A program made the position numbers and the translations under genes. Shown here one piece after another: positions 1 through 9,748 of a DNA stretch of 64,000 nt (its first letter is position 1; the number at the start of each line of letters is the position of its first letter). Under the pieces are notes generated by a model. That model saw nothing but the letters and a program-made list of their open reading frames with translations. It did no database searches and was not told the DNA's origin. This DNA comes from Ephemeroptericola cinctiostellae (GTDB lineage: Bacteria; Pseudomonadota; Gammaproteobacteria; Burkholderiales; Burkholderiaceae), in assembly GCF_003339525.1 (NCBI RefSeq), contig NZ_CP031124.1, positions 868,001 to 932,000 of the forward strand, in the 5' to 3' direction.

Positions 1-1
1 C

Positions 2-88
2 CAAGCCATTCCGTTGTTGCTGAATGCAAAGTCAATTTACAAAGTAAATCCCCTGCTCGGTGACTTATCGAAGCATGTGGTTGTTTAG
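2..88 (+). CDS. possible 3' end of an upstream gene (partial)
   Basis: Reading from base 2 the frame stays open for 28 codons and ends at a TAG at 86-88; the other two plus frames close sooner or look less protein-like. The residues are a plausible mix of hydrophobic and basic amino acids, but the fragment is too short to assign to a family. It could equally be chance. From the stop to the end of gluQ at 196 I see no convincing hairpin or RNA. Confidence 0.2.
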   Translation, partial: QAIPLLLNAKSIYKVNPLLGDLSKHVVV

Positions 89-195
89 TGTTTTGAGCGG
101 AGCCCGTCAAATTAAGGAAAGCCAAGGCGAATCTAAACATCAGCGTCTGATTGTGTGCAAGCTTCATTACATGATGCATCGGTCAGCATTGTTTT

Positions 196-1197
196 TTATT
201 TTGGCGCCCAGTTAAACACCGATTGCCAGAAGTCACAAATATAATCTGCTTCGATCGGTTGACCGCCTAAAAAACACCATGCATGTTGAAGGGCTTCCAG
301 CCCATGCAGGGCATTCAGTGCGGGGGCTTGATCGCGCTTGCTGAGTTTGTCGCCATCGGGGTTGAGCAGCAAAGGGATGTGGTTGTAATGGGGGGGCGGT
401 ATGTTGAGTGCCCGTTGCAAGGCAATTTGTCGAGCAGTGGAGTCGAGCAAGTCTTCGCCGCGTACGATGTGGGTCACGCCTTGAGCCGCGTCATCGACGA
501 CCACTGCGAGTTGGTAGGTCCAATCACCATCCTCTGGGGTGTGCTGAGGGGCGCCTTGAGGGAGGCTGGCGCGTTTGAGCGCGAAATCCCCGACACTGTG
601 TTCAAGGTTGTCGACGTGCATAATGCCATTTTCATCTTGCCAAATGAGTGGTTCATCGTGCACGCGAAATCGCCATGAGCGAATCGGTGCGTGGGTGTTG
701 ATGCCTTTTCGGCATGTGCCAGCGTAGGCTGGCGTTTGGGCGTTGCGTGCATCCATGCGGGTGCGTGAATCGGCGATGTCACGCCGTGTGCAGGTGCAGG
801 GGTAGGTGTGTCGATGGTTGCTCAACATGTCAAAGGCCGCTTGATAGGCATCATGCCGTTGGCTTTGCCACATCACGTTGGCATCAAATTCAAATCCAAG
901 TTCGCGCAACACTGTCAGTTGTGCTTCGCCGTACGCAGCGGTGCAGCGTGATTGATCCACATCCTCCATGCGCACCAACCACTCGCCGCCATGCCAGTGT
1001 GCGTGGATGTAGGAGGCCAGTGCCGCGATCAAAGAGCCTTGGTGCAACAAGCCAGAAGGTGAGGGGGCGAATCGGCCCTTGTAAGGCGGGCGGTTTGGTG
1101 TCGACTTGAAACGTTTAGCAGCCAGCCATGCGCATGCCAGCCAACTGTCGGGGCGCAGTGGCTGGGGTAAATGTGGATGGTTGATTGATTTGTGCAT
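196..1197 (-). CDS. gluQ: glutamyl-Q tRNA(Asp) synthetase
   Basis: This GluRS paralogue lacks the anticodon-binding domain and attaches glutamate to the queuosine base of tRNA(Asp). The class I signature appears as FAPSPSGLLHQGS (residues 43-55, HQGS in place of HIGH) and the KMSKS equivalent as KLSKR (284-288). A zinc site fits C134, C136, Y158 and C162. The core matches the roughly 300-residue family, but the protein starts about 33 residues earlier than E. coli GluQ. The ATG at 1197 is the only ATG before the catalytic motif and I found no GTG or TTG in between, so the basic, Pro-rich N-terminus is either real or the start codon is unusual. No clear ribosome binding site precedes it. The gene diverges from dnaE across 87 bp. 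Confidence 0.93.
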   Translation of the reverse strand: MHKSINHPHLPQPLRPDSWLACAWLAAKRFKSTPNRPPYKGRFAPSPSGLLHQGSLIAALASYIHAHWHGGEWLVRMEDVDQSRCTAAYGEAQLTVLRELGFEFDANVMWQSQRHDAYQAAFDMLSNHRHTYPCTCTRRDIADSRTRMDARNAQTPAYAGTCRKGINTHAPIRSWRFRVHDEPLIWQDENGIMHVDNLEHSVGDFALKRASLPQGAPQHTPEDGDWTYQLAVVVDDAAQGVTHIVRGEDLLDSTARQIALQRALNIPPPHYNHIPLLLNPDGDKLSKRDQAPALNALHGLEALQHAWCFLGGQPIEADYICDFWQSVFNWAPK

Positions 1198-1284
1198 GGG
1201 GTGGGCTGGGTTTTAGTACAATGACGCATTATTTTAAACCAATCGAAAAAAGCGAACTTTGACTTTTTCGAAAGAAAAGCACAC

Positions 1285-4200
1285 ATGCCCCAGCCGTCTT
1301 TTGTCCACCTCCGTTTGCACTCCGAGTTTTCAGTCCAAGATGGCATCACGCGCATCAAAGATGCGGTTAAGCTTGCTGCTGCCGATCAGCAAGGTGCGCT
1401 TGCGCTGACCGATTTGGGCAACACCTTTGGTCTGATTAAATTTTATAAAGCGGCACAAGGCGCGGGTGTCAAGCCCATCATGGGGGCGGATATTTGGTTG
1501 ACCAATGTGGATGACTTGGCGCAGCCGTACCGCATGTTGTTGCTGGTCAAGAATCGTGCGGGTTATTTGCGCTTGTGCGATTTACTCAGCCAAGCCTACT
1601 TGCAATCCGATCGTTTGACGCATGGGCAAATCCATCCCGATTGGTTGACCCAGCATCCAGAGCTCAATGTGGGTTTGATTGCATTGTCGGGGGCGCATGG
1701 GGGCGATGTGGGGCAAGCTTTGCTTAAAGGCAATGTGCCACAAGCGATTGAGCGCGTCAGCCAATGGCGCACTGCTTTTAATCACCAGTATTACATTGAA
1801 GTGCAGCGCCTCGACACCAATGACTCCACCCAACATACCCTGCTTGCGGCTGAGTTGGCGACGGTCACGCACACGCCTTTGGTGGCGACCCATGCGGTGC
1901 AGTTCCTTAAGCCCGAAGACCACCGTGCGCATGAGGCGCGCGTGTGCATCTCACAAGGTGAAATTCTGTCTAATCCACGCCGCCAAGCAGCGTTTTCACC
2001 GTGTCAATATTTAATGACGCAGGCGGAGATGGTGGAGCGGTTTGCCGATTTACCGAGCGCGGTGGCGAACAGCATTGCGATTGCCAAGCAATGCAACCTC
2101 TTGTTGGATTTGGGTAAGCCGCAGCTGCCCGATTTCCCAACGCCGAATGGCGAAACGATTGACGATTACACCCGTATTTTATCGCATGAAGGCCTGAATG
2201 AACGGCTCATCAAGTTGTATCCCGATGAGGATAAACGCGCTGAAGTGCGGCAAAAATATGTTGAGCGTTTGGACATTGAGCTCAACACCATCATTCAAAT
2301 GGGCTTCCCTGGTTATTTCTTGATTGTGGCGGATTTCATCACGTGGGCGAAAGAAAATGATGTGCCCGTGGGGCCGGGACGGGGTTCGGGTGCGGGTTCG
2401 TTGGTGGCGTATGCATTAAAAATCACCGATTTGGATCCACTGGCTTATGACTTGCTGTTTGAACGGTTTTTGAATCCAGAGCGGGTGTCCATGCCCGACT
2501 TTGACATTGATTTTTGTCAAGATGGCCGCGATTCGGTAATTCAATACGTGAAGGATAAATACGGTCACGACGCTGTGTCGCAGATCGCCACATTTGGTAC
2601 GCTCGGTGCGAAGGCGGTGGTGCGTGACGTGGGGCGTGTGCTGGACATGCCGTACAACTATTGCGACAGCTTGTCGAAATTGATCCCACACGACCCAACC
2701 GATCCGTGGACCTTGGAACGCACACTCAAGGACGAACCTGCTTTTAAAGAACGTTTTGAAACTGAAGAAGAGGCGCAAGAGATCATCGCGCTGTCGCAAC
2801 CACTCGAAGGTTTAACGCGCAACATTGGTATGCATGCGGGTGGCGTGTTGATTGCACCCGGTAAACTCACTGATTTTTGTCCCATTTATTGCGCGGCAGG
2901 CACCAATTCGGTGGTCAGTCAGTACGATAAAAATGACGTGGAAGCGGTTGGTCTGGTTAAGTTTGACTTTTTGGGCTTGCGCAACTTGACCATTTTAAAA
3001 TTGGCGGTGAAATACCTCAAAATGCTGCACCCGGATATGGCACATTTTGTACTGGAAGATTTGCCGCTGGACGACCCCAAAGTGTTTCAAATTTTCACGG
3101 ATGGCAACACCACGGCGGTGTTTCAATCGGAGTCGCGCGGTGCGAAAGATTTGGAGAAAAAGCTCAAGCCAGACAGCTTTGAGGACATCATTGCCCTGAT
3201 GGCATTGAATCGACCCGGGCCGCTGGGTTCGGGCATGGTGGATGACTTCATCCAGCGCAAAAACGAACAGAAAAAAATTGGTCGCGGTAAAGATGAGTGG
3301 TATTTTCACCCTGATTTGAAAGGCACATTGCAATCGACCTTCGGTGTGATGGTGTACCAAGAGCAGGTGATGTTGGTTGCGCAGTTGTTGGGCGGCTACT
3401 CGCTGGGTGGTGCGGATTTGCTGCGACGCGCGATGGGTAAAAAAGATGCGGCAGAAATGGCGCGTCAACGCGATGTGTTTGCCAAAGGTGCCGAAGTGCA
3501 TGGGGTTAAGGTTGAAGTGGCGACCGAGCTGTTCAACCTGATGGAAAAATTTGCGGATTATGGTTTTAATAAATCCCACTCTGCGGCGTATGCCTTGATC
3601 GCTTATCAGACCGCGTGGTTCAAAGCGTATTATCCAGCGGAATTCATGGCCGCCACCATGTCATCGGATATGGATGACACCGATAAAATGCAGGTCTTTT
3701 ACGAAGACAGCGTCGGCTTGAACCGCCTCATCATCCTACCGCCTGACATCAATCAATCTTTTTATGCGTTCATGCCGACCGATGCACGTCACATCCGCTA
3801 TGGTTTGGGCGCGATCAAAGGCGCAGGACAGGCGGCGATTGAAGCCATCGTGGCGGAGCGTCAAGCCAATGGTGCTTTTGCCAGTTTCTTTGATTTTTGT
3901 TTGCGGGTGGAAAAACAGTTTATCAATCGCCGTACGCTGGAGGCTTTGATTAAAGCAGGGGCTTTTGACAGCCTGCACGACAACCGCGCCAGCGTCTTGG
4001 CCAGCTTGGAGCACGCGATTGAAGCGGCGTTGCACACCGAGCAAAACAAACACCAAAACAGCTTGTTTGATGACACGCAAACCTTTGATGAGCAATGGCA
4101 AGAACAATTGGCACAAGTGCCCGCATGGACTTTGCGTGAAAAATTATCCAATGAGAAAAATGCGCTCGGTTTCTATGTCAGTGGCCATTTGTTTGATGAG

Positions 4201-4761
4201 TGCGCCGCTGAAGTCAATCAAGTGGTTAAACTGCGTTTAAAAGATGTGTCGCCGCAGCGCGAAACGGTGCTGATTGCAGGCATCATCGTCGCAGTGCGCA
4301 CCATGTTCACCAAGCGCGGCAAAATGATGTTTGTCACCTTGGATGACAAAACCGATCGGCTTGAAGTGTCGGTGTTCAATGAGGTGTTCGAGCGTTATTC
4401 ATCATTGCTCAAAGAGGATCACCTCGTGATGATGCAAGTGAAGGTCTCGAAAGACGATTACAGCGGGGGTGTGCGCATTGTTGCTGATCGTGTGATGGAT
4501 TTGGCACGGGCACGCGCATCGCAAGCCAGTCAATTGATCATTCACCTTGACATGCGTGACCACGTGCTGGATGTGACAGGGTTTAAAGCCTTATTGCGCC
4601 AGCAGGTTGATGAAGAGGGGTTGGGTGTGACCGTTCACGCCCAAATCAAAGGCGCATGCGCAGACATTAAGCTGGGCATGGATTGGCGGGTCGTGCCAAG
4701 CGATGATTTGCTCGCAAGTTTGCGTCGATTGCCTGCGGTGAGTTTAGTTGAAATGGTTTGA
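1285..4761 (+). CDS. dnaE: DNA polymerase III alpha subunit
   Basis: Catalytic subunit of the replicative polymerase holoenzyme. The 1158-residue length is normal for DnaE1. The N-terminal PHP domain begins with HLRLHSEFS. The palm carries the metal-binding aspartates in PDFDIDF (D405, D407) and a third in KFDFLGL (D561), at spacings matching E. coli D401, D403 and D555. The internal beta-clamp-binding motif is QNSLF at 924-928, almost exactly where E. coli has QADMF. An OB fold follows near residues 1000-1080. The ATG at 1285 aligns with the family start; the ribosome binding site is only a purine run. It diverges from gluQ. The 165 bp downstream before msbA is AT-rich and has no obvious hairpin terminator. 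Confidence 0.98.
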   Translation: MPQPSFVHLRLHSEFSVQDGITRIKDAVKLAAADQQGALALTDLGNTFGLIKFYKAAQGAGVKPIMGADIWLTNVDDLAQPYRMLLLVKNRAGYLRLCDLLSQAYLQSDRLTHGQIHPDWLTQHPELNVGLIALSGAHGGDVGQALLKGNVPQAIERVSQWRTAFNHQYYIEVQRLDTNDSTQHTLLAAELATVTHTPLVATHAVQFLKPEDHRAHEARVCISQGEILSNPRRQAAFSPCQYLMTQAEMVERFADLPSAVANSIAIAKQCNLLLDLGKPQLPDFPTPNGETIDDYTRILSHEGLNERLIKLYPDEDKRAEVRQKYVERLDIELNTIIQMGFPGYFLIVADFITWAKENDVPVGPGRGSGAGSLVAYALKITDLDPLAYDLLFERFLNPERVSMPDFDIDFCQDGRDSVIQYVKDKYGHDAVSQIATFGTLGAKAVVRDVGRVLDMPYNYCDSLSKLIPHDPTDPWTLERTLKDEPAFKERFETEEEAQEIIALSQPLEGLTRNIGMHAGGVLIAPGKLTDFCPIYCAAGTNSVVSQYDKNDVEAVGLVKFDFLGLRNLTILKLAVKYLKMLHPDMAHFVLEDLPLDDPKVFQIFTDGNTTAVFQSESRGAKDLEKKLKPDSFEDIIALMALNRPGPLGSGMVDDFIQRKNEQKKIGRGKDEWYFHPDLKGTLQSTFGVMVYQEQVMLVAQLLGGYSLGGADLLRRAMGKKDAAEMARQRDVFAKGAEVHGVKVEVATELFNLMEKFADYGFNKSHSAAYALIAYQTAWFKAYYPAEFMAATMSSDMDDTDKMQVFYEDSVGLNRLIILPPDINQSFYAFMPTDARHIRYGLGAIKGAGQAAIEAIVAERQANGAFASFFDFCLRVEKQFINRRTLEALIKAGAFDSLHDNRASVLASLEHAIEAALHTEQNKHQNSLFDDTQTFDEQWQEQLAQVPAWTLREKLSNEKNALGFYVSGHLFDECAAEVNQVVKLRLKDVSPQRETVLIAGIIVAVRTMFTKRGKMMFVTLDDKTDRLEVSVFNEVFERYSSLLKEDHLVMMQVKVSKDDYSGGVRIVADRVMDLARARASQASQLIIHLDMRDHVLDVTGFKALLRQQVDEEGLGVTVHAQIKGACADIKLGMDWRVVPSDDLLASLRRLPAVSLVEMV

Positions 4762-4947
4762 GCGGGTGGGTGAAAGAAAACCTCTTTTTATATGTTTTAA
4801 AATGGTTTTTTTGTCAGAAAGCCTTGTCAAAAAAATACAAAAAAATAAATAAATTTAAAGGTTTGAAAGCGCATTGCTTTTAGAATTTCCCTGTTTTTAG
4901 TCAAATGTTGATTTGAATGTGCGTGAATGTCATTTGGAACACATCAC

Positions 4948-6795
4948 ATGACCGCTGTACTTTACAAAGTGAATATCATGTTTAAATCGTTGTTGAAGTT
5001 TTTTAGTGCAGAAGACAATAAGAATTTTGCACGCTTGTTGAGTTACGCCACGCAACATAAGATGCGTTTGGTGTATGCCATGCTGGCGACCGTCGGCGTT
5101 GCAGGCAGTGAGGCGTTGTTGGCGATGTTCATGCAGCCTTTGATTGACGTGGGTTTTAGCAGCAGCACTACAAAAATCAGTTCAAGTGCGGCGGGTGCGT
5201 TCACCCATTTGTCGCAGTCGGTTTGGCTGTCGCCCAATAAAGTGTGGCTTGTGCCTGCATTGTTGGTGTTGATGTTTGTCGTGCGCGGCGCGTGCCGCTT
5301 CATCAGTGGTTATCAATTGTCATGGGTGGCCGCGCAGGTGTTGTCCGAGTTGCGCTCAAAAATGTTTGGCAACATGCTGTTGCTGCCTTCGCGTTATCAG
5401 CAACAGCATCCCGGTGCGCACGTCATCAGCAAGTTTCTGTTGGATGCCAACAATGCCATGAGTTTGGCGAGTGATGTGTTCATCGTGTTGACGCGCGACA
5501 GTTTGACTGTGATCGCTTTGGTGGGGATTTTATTGTATTTGAATTGGCAGTTGGCGTTGGTGGTGTTGTTGACATTCCCAATGTTGGCGTTGTTGACCCA
5601 GTATTACCGTAAAAAACTACGTGTGTTGAATGTCCATGCCCGTGATTTGAACCAAGATTTGGCGCATGTGTTGCAAGAAACCTATGATGGCCATAAAGTG
5701 GTGAAGTTGTTTGGTGGGCAAACCCATGCGAAAACACAGTTCGATGGCGTGAATTCAAAGATTTTATATTATGCCAAACGTTTGGCACGTGCTTCATCGG
5801 CCAAATCGCCGATCAGTGAATTGATTGCCTCGCTGGCGTTGGCTGTGGTGATTTTTGTCGCCTTGTGGCAAAGCCAACAAGGCACAACCACGGTGGGTGG
5901 CTTCATTGCATTCATCATTGCCATGTTGCAAATGATGAGCCCGCTCAAAAGTTTGTCCAATGTCAGTGTGCCCATGCAGAAAATGTTGGTCTCTGCGGAC
6001 AGCGTATTTGGTTTGATCGATGAACCATCTGAAAACAACTCAGGCACGCAAACCATTCAGCGCGCGCGCGGCGATTTGAAATTTGACCACATTGATTTAT
6101 TGTACGCAGACCAAAAACAAAAAGCTTTGGATGATTTTACTTTGCACATCAAAGCAGGTGAAAAACTGGCTCTGGTGGGGCGTTCGGGCAGCGGTAAAAC
6201 CTCGTTGATTAACATGCTGCCGCGCTTCATCGATGCATCGGCTGGGCGCATCAGTTTGGATGGCGTGCCATTGGAATCGTTGGAGTTGAATAACTTGCGT
6301 CAGCACATCGCTTTGGTGTCGCAGGACGTGATTTTATTCAATGACACTTTGTACAACAACATCGCTTATGGTGCGCCCGCTGCGAGCGATGAGCAGATTA
6401 AAAATGCTTTACGTGCTGCGAATTTGTGGGAGTTTGTTGAGCAGCAACCAGAAGGTTGGCACATGAACATTGGCAACAACGGAAATAAGTTGTCGGGTGG
6501 CCAACGCCAGCGGGTATCAATTGCCCGTGCGATTTTGAAAGATGCGCCGATTTTGATTTTGGATGAAGCCACCAGCGCACTCGACAATGAGTCTGAGCGT
6601 TTGGTGCAGCAGGCTTTGGATCGCCTCATGCAAAACCGCACCAGCATCATGATTGCCCACCGTTTATCGACCGTTGAAAAAGCCGATCGCATCGTTGTGA
6701 TGGCGCATGGGCGCATCGTTGAGGTGGGCACGCACTCTGAGCTGCTGGCACAACAAGGGGCGTATGCACAGTTGAGCACACAGCCGAGTATGTGA
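4948..6795 (+). CDS. msbA: lipid A export ABC transporter MsbA
   Basis: Inner-membrane homodimeric exporter that flips core-lipid A to the periplasmic leaflet. Six transmembrane segments occupy roughly the first 320 residues and an ABC ATPase follows: Walker A GRSGSGKTS, signature LSGGQRQRVS, Walker B ILILDEATSALD and H-loop AHRLS. The frame is open from an ATG at 4927. I prefer the ATG at 4948, which has GGA nine bases upstream; the ATG at 4978 gives 605 residues, closest to E. coli MsbA (582), but has no ribosome binding site. An O-antigen ligase gene follows 60 bp downstream, supporting a lipopolysaccharide role rather than drug export. Confidence 0.93.
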   Translation: MTAVLYKVNIMFKSLLKFFSAEDNKNFARLLSYATQHKMRLVYAMLATVGVAGSEALLAMFMQPLIDVGFSSSTTKISSSAAGAFTHLSQSVWLSPNKVWLVPALLVLMFVVRGACRFISGYQLSWVAAQVLSELRSKMFGNMLLLPSRYQQQHPGAHVISKFLLDANNAMSLASDVFIVLTRDSLTVIALVGILLYLNWQLALVVLLTFPMLALLTQYYRKKLRVLNVHARDLNQDLAHVLQETYDGHKVVKLFGGQTHAKTQFDGVNSKILYYAKRLARASSAKSPISELIASLALAVVIFVALWQSQQGTTTVGGFIAFIIAMLQMMSPLKSLSNVSVPMQKMLVSADSVFGLIDEPSENNSGTQTIQRARGDLKFDHIDLLYADQKQKALDDFTLHIKAGEKLALVGRSGSGKTSLINMLPRFIDASAGRISLDGVPLESLELNNLRQHIALVSQDVILFNDTLYNNIAYGAPAASDEQIKNALRAANLWEFVEQQPEGWHMNIGNNGNKLSGGQRQRVSIARAILKDAPILILDEATSALDNESERLVQQALDRLMQNRTSIMIAHRLSTVEKADRIVVMAHGRIVEVGTHSELLAQQGAYAQLSTQPSM

Positions 6796-6855
6796 CCTGT
6801 GCAATGACCGTTGTGCTGTTGAGTTACAAATAAATACAATAAAAAAGGGAGAAAC

Positions 6856-8100
6856 ATGCAAACATGGGCGCATATGAACCGTTACGATCGCATCATTGCC
6901 TTTGTGTTTTTGAGCATCCCACTGATTCCAGCAGGGGGCGAAGCGGCTTTGGCTGTTTTGGGTCTGTTTGGCATGTATGTGTTTTTTAAAAGCCCCCGTG
7001 CATTTAAAAAAGAATTGTCTTGGACTCGCCGTGATCAATTGATTTTTTTAGCATTGTCTTCGGTGTTTATCCTCAAATTGCTGTCGGTTATGTGGGCAGA
7101 CAATCCGACCAGGGCAATCAAAAATGTACTGAACAATGTACATTTTTTAGGTTGGCCTTTTTTGCTCTGGGTGTTCATGCGCGCCTCCCAGCCCTTACAG
7201 TCATTGACTCGCGGGGTGGCTTGCGGCGCGCTGGCTGCTGCTGTGTGGGGCTGTATGTGGGTGTTGCTGCGAATCGTGCGTGGCGATTTGATGACCACAG
7301 TTGAGCCTTTTGAAGCAGGCAGTCAGAATGCCGGTGTGTTTGCCCACATTGTGTGCGTGTATGGTTTGTGGTTGTTGTATGCGTGGTTGAACTTCAAGGT
7401 CGATGTTCAAACAAAACGTGCATTGGGTATGGCTTTTTTTGCCGCATTGATTGCATTGCTGTGTTCTTCTCGTCGAATTCAGTTGGTCATCATGGTGGCT
7501 TTAGCCAGCTTGGTTGTATTGATGCACATGAAGAAAAATTTAAATCTCCGTGCGTTTGTGTCGATTGCGGGGCTGAGTGGTGTGGTGTTGGCCTTGGTGG
7601 TGGTGTGGATGGCACCCAAATATGAGCAAGCTTATGTTGAAGCAACAACTTTTGTAAACGATCCAAACCCTCATGGTGAGGCGATTCAATCCTCCATTGG
7701 CAATCGCTTGGAATACTATCACATCGCCTCATCGGCGATTCAGGCTCAACCTGTTCTGGGTTACGGTGCGGGCACCAAACCACAGCAGCTTGAGCGCTTT
7801 TCGCATGATCCTGCGTCGTTGTCTCATTTTAACCATTTCCACAATCAATATTTTCAAACATTGGTTGAGGTCGGTGTTTTAGGCAGTCTGTTGGCTGTTT
7901 GGGCACTGCTTTTTTTGTGGCGTGAGCAGGTGTGGCGCGTGTATGCTCAAAGCCCTCATGTGGCTGTGTTTTTTGCCCTGATTTTTTCTGTGTACATGCT
8001 GACTGGGTTGTTTAGCATTGCATTGTCACAAGGGTTGCTGAATTCATTTTTTATTCTTTCTAGTGCTGTATTGTGGGCGGAAACCCGTAAAACTTTGTAA
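6856..8100 (+). CDS. O-antigen ligase family membrane protein (WaaL/Wzy_C type)
   Basis: Polytopic membrane protein of 414 residues with about ten to twelve hydrophobic segments and a large periplasmic loop after roughly residue 250. The loop contains NRLEYYHIA and a downstream His-rich stretch (HFNHFHNQYF), the pattern expected of WaaL/Wzy_C ligases, which transfer lipid-linked glycans to lipid A-core or polymerise them. Ligase and polymerase cannot be separated by sequence alone. The start at 6856 is fixed by a GGGAG ribosome binding site. Its place directly after msbA favours lipopolysaccharide O-antigen ligation. The patatin gene follows 10 bp downstream, so the three genes probably form one transcript. 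Confidence 0.85.
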   Translation: MQTWAHMNRYDRIIAFVFLSIPLIPAGGEAALAVLGLFGMYVFFKSPRAFKKELSWTRRDQLIFLALSSVFILKLLSVMWADNPTRAIKNVLNNVHFLGWPFLLWVFMRASQPLQSLTRGVACGALAAAVWGCMWVLLRIVRGDLMTTVEPFEAGSQNAGVFAHIVCVYGLWLLYAWLNFKVDVQTKRALGMAFFAALIALLCSSRRIQLVIMVALASLVVLMHMKKNLNLRAFVSIAGLSGVVLALVVVWMAPKYEQAYVEATTFVNDPNPHGEAIQSSIGNRLEYYHIASSAIQAQPVLGYGAGTKPQQLERFSHDPASLSHFNHFHNQYFQTLVEVGVLGSLLAVWALLFLWREQVWRVYAQSPHVAVFFALIFSVYMLTGLFSIALSQGLLNSFFILSSAVLWAETRKTL

Positions 8101-8110
8101 AGGCATCTTC

Positions 8111-9280
8111 ATGACAGCAGTAAAACATAAGCACACGATGTTTCAACAGTACGAACAGGTGGCATTGGTGCTGCAAGGTGGGGGTGCGCTGGGTTCTTAT
8201 CAGGCGGGTGCCATTGAAGGTTTGATGAACGCAGGGGTGGAGCCCGATTGGGTGGCGGGCATTTCGATTGGTGCGCTCAATACGGCCATCATCGCGGGCA
8301 ATCCACCTGAGCGGCGCATCGAAGCATTGAAAGCCTTTTGGGATACCATTTGCACGCCGAATTATACGGCTTCACTGATGGCACCGATGAGCGCATGGGT
8401 CAATTCGATCAATGACATGACGCGTGGTGCATTGAGTGCATTTGAAGCCTCACGTACGATGTTTGAAGGTCAAAAAGGATTTTTCAGTTCACGTTTTCCT
8501 TTACCCATGTTGACCAATATGGCTTATAAACCCGATGAAATCAGCTATTACACCACATCGGCATTGCGTGATACGTTGTTGAAATATGCAGATTTTGATT
8601 TGATCAATACGGGTGACATGCGTGTTTCAGTGGGGGCGGTGAATGTGGGGACAGGGAATTTTGTTTATTTTGACAACCGCGAGATGACCTTGACACCCGA
8701 ACATTTTATGGCCAGTGGTGCTTTGCCGCCAGGGTTTCCAGCTGTTGAAATTGAAGGTGAATATTATTGGGATGGTGGCTTGGTGTCCAATACGCCATTG
8801 TCACGCATCACCGATGATTTGGGGCATAAAGACACGCTGGTGTTTCAAGTGGATTTGTGGCGCTCACATGGGGCGTTGCCACAAAGTTTTTTGGACATCA
8901 GCGAACGCACCAAAGACATCCAGTTCTCGAGTCGCACACGCATGGTCACCGATGTTTTGCGTACCCGCCAATACAATCGCCGTTTGATTGATGAGCTGTT
9001 GAAAAAAGTGCCCGCAAGTGAGCACGATGTGTTTTGCGAAGAAGCAAAAAAAATGCTGGCGAATGATGGGCGTGTCAACATCATCCATTTGATTTACCAA
9101 GATAAATCGTTTGAAGGCAGCTATAAAGACTTTGAGTTCAGCCATGCGACCATGCATGAGCACTGGCGCAGTGGCTTGGCAGACATCAAGAAAACATTTG
9201 CCCGACCCGAGTTTTTTGTGTTACCTGACGAAAACATCGGATTTGCGACCCACGATGTGCATCGTGTCCCAAGCGCATGA
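8111..9280 (+). CDS. patatin-like phospholipase (DUF3734 type)
   Basis: Serine lipid acyl hydrolase of the patatin fold. The oxyanion motif LQGGGALGSY lies near residues 21-30, the nucleophile elbow is GISIG with S52, and the catalytic aspartate is D221 in WDGG, giving the Ser-Asp dyad. The C-terminal part matches the DUF3734 extension common in proteobacterial patatins of about 390 residues. No signal peptide is visible, so it is probably cytoplasmic or membrane-associated. The frame extends upstream to 8063 inside the ligase gene, but the ATG at 8111 has an AAAGG seven bases upstream and gives the family length (389 residues). The substrate is not known; position after msbA and the ligase suggests membrane lipid turnover. 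Confidence 0.9.
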   Translation: MTAVKHKHTMFQQYEQVALVLQGGGALGSYQAGAIEGLMNAGVEPDWVAGISIGALNTAIIAGNPPERRIEALKAFWDTICTPNYTASLMAPMSAWVNSINDMTRGALSAFEASRTMFEGQKGFFSSRFPLPMLTNMAYKPDEISYYTTSALRDTLLKYADFDLINTGDMRVSVGAVNVGTGNFVYFDNREMTLTPEHFMASGALPPGFPAVEIEGEYYWDGGLVSNTPLSRITDDLGHKDTLVFQVDLWRSHGALPQSFLDISERTKDIQFSSRTRMVTDVLRTRQYNRRLIDELLKKVPASEHDVFCEEAKKMLANDGRVNIIHLIYQDKSFEGSYKDFEFSHATMHEHWRSGLADIKKTFARPEFFVLPDENIGFATHDVHRVPSA

Positions 9281-9304
9281 GGCACAGGTGCTTGACCAAT
9301 GAAA

Positions 9305-9329
9305 AACCCCATCAACATAGGATGGGGTT
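9305..9329 (-). terminator. rho-independent terminator of the DUF3563 gene
   Basis: A perfect 9-bp stem (AACCCCATC / GATGGGGTT) with a 7-base loop. On the minus strand it is followed by TTTTTC, so it terminates minus-strand transcription from the small gene at 9393-9614. On the plus strand the sequence after the stem is GC-rich, making termination of the patatin transcript here less efficient. Confidence 0.8.
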
Positions 9330-9392
9330 GCGGCGCGCAATGTGATCAACTCAGTGGTTGAAATTAAATGTCATGGTGGCTGGGTGAAACAA

Positions 9393-9614
9393 TCATTGAC
9401 CAGCCATCCATTGTGGGTTGTGTGAAAACAGTTTATTCACGTTTCGCATGCGGTGTTCCAGATCATACAGGTCAACCGCAGCATTTAAATAATCCTGTTG
9501 TTGGCGGTCGATGATTTCATCGTTGCTCATCCAAAACAGGTTCCAGTTTTGTCTCAACGCTGTCAATATGTGTTTGACAGTCAATGTTGCGTGATTCAAA
9601 GTAAGTGCATTCAT
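9393..9614 (-). CDS. DUF3563 family small protein
   Basis: A 73-residue protein whose second half, with AVDLYDLEHRMRNVN followed by a Pro-Gln-Trp-Met end, matches the DUF3563 pattern (YDLE-RMR) seen in many short Burkholderiales proteins. No signal peptide or membrane segment is present; it should be a small, largely helical cytoplasmic protein. Function is unknown. An AAGGA ribosome binding site nine bases before the ATG and a dedicated terminator support a real single-gene transcript. Confidence 0.82.
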   Translation of the reverse strand: MNALTLNHATLTVKHILTALRQNWNLFWMSNDEIIDRQQQDYLNAAVDLYDLEHRMRNVNKLFSHNPQWMAGQ

Positions 9615-9748
9615 GGTGAATTCCTTTATTTTTGATCATTATTGCTGCGTTGCAATATGATTATACTTTAAAGCCACCTTTGCTGCTGTTGTTGCGTTAT
9701 TTTTGGGTTGATTTATAAGAGATTTGTTGTTTTGTTGCATTGCGGCAT

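Noticed and set aside
2995..3579. 194-codon minus-strand frame inside dnaE
   Set aside because: Shadow of the dnaE reading frame, which is fully supported by catalytic motifs.
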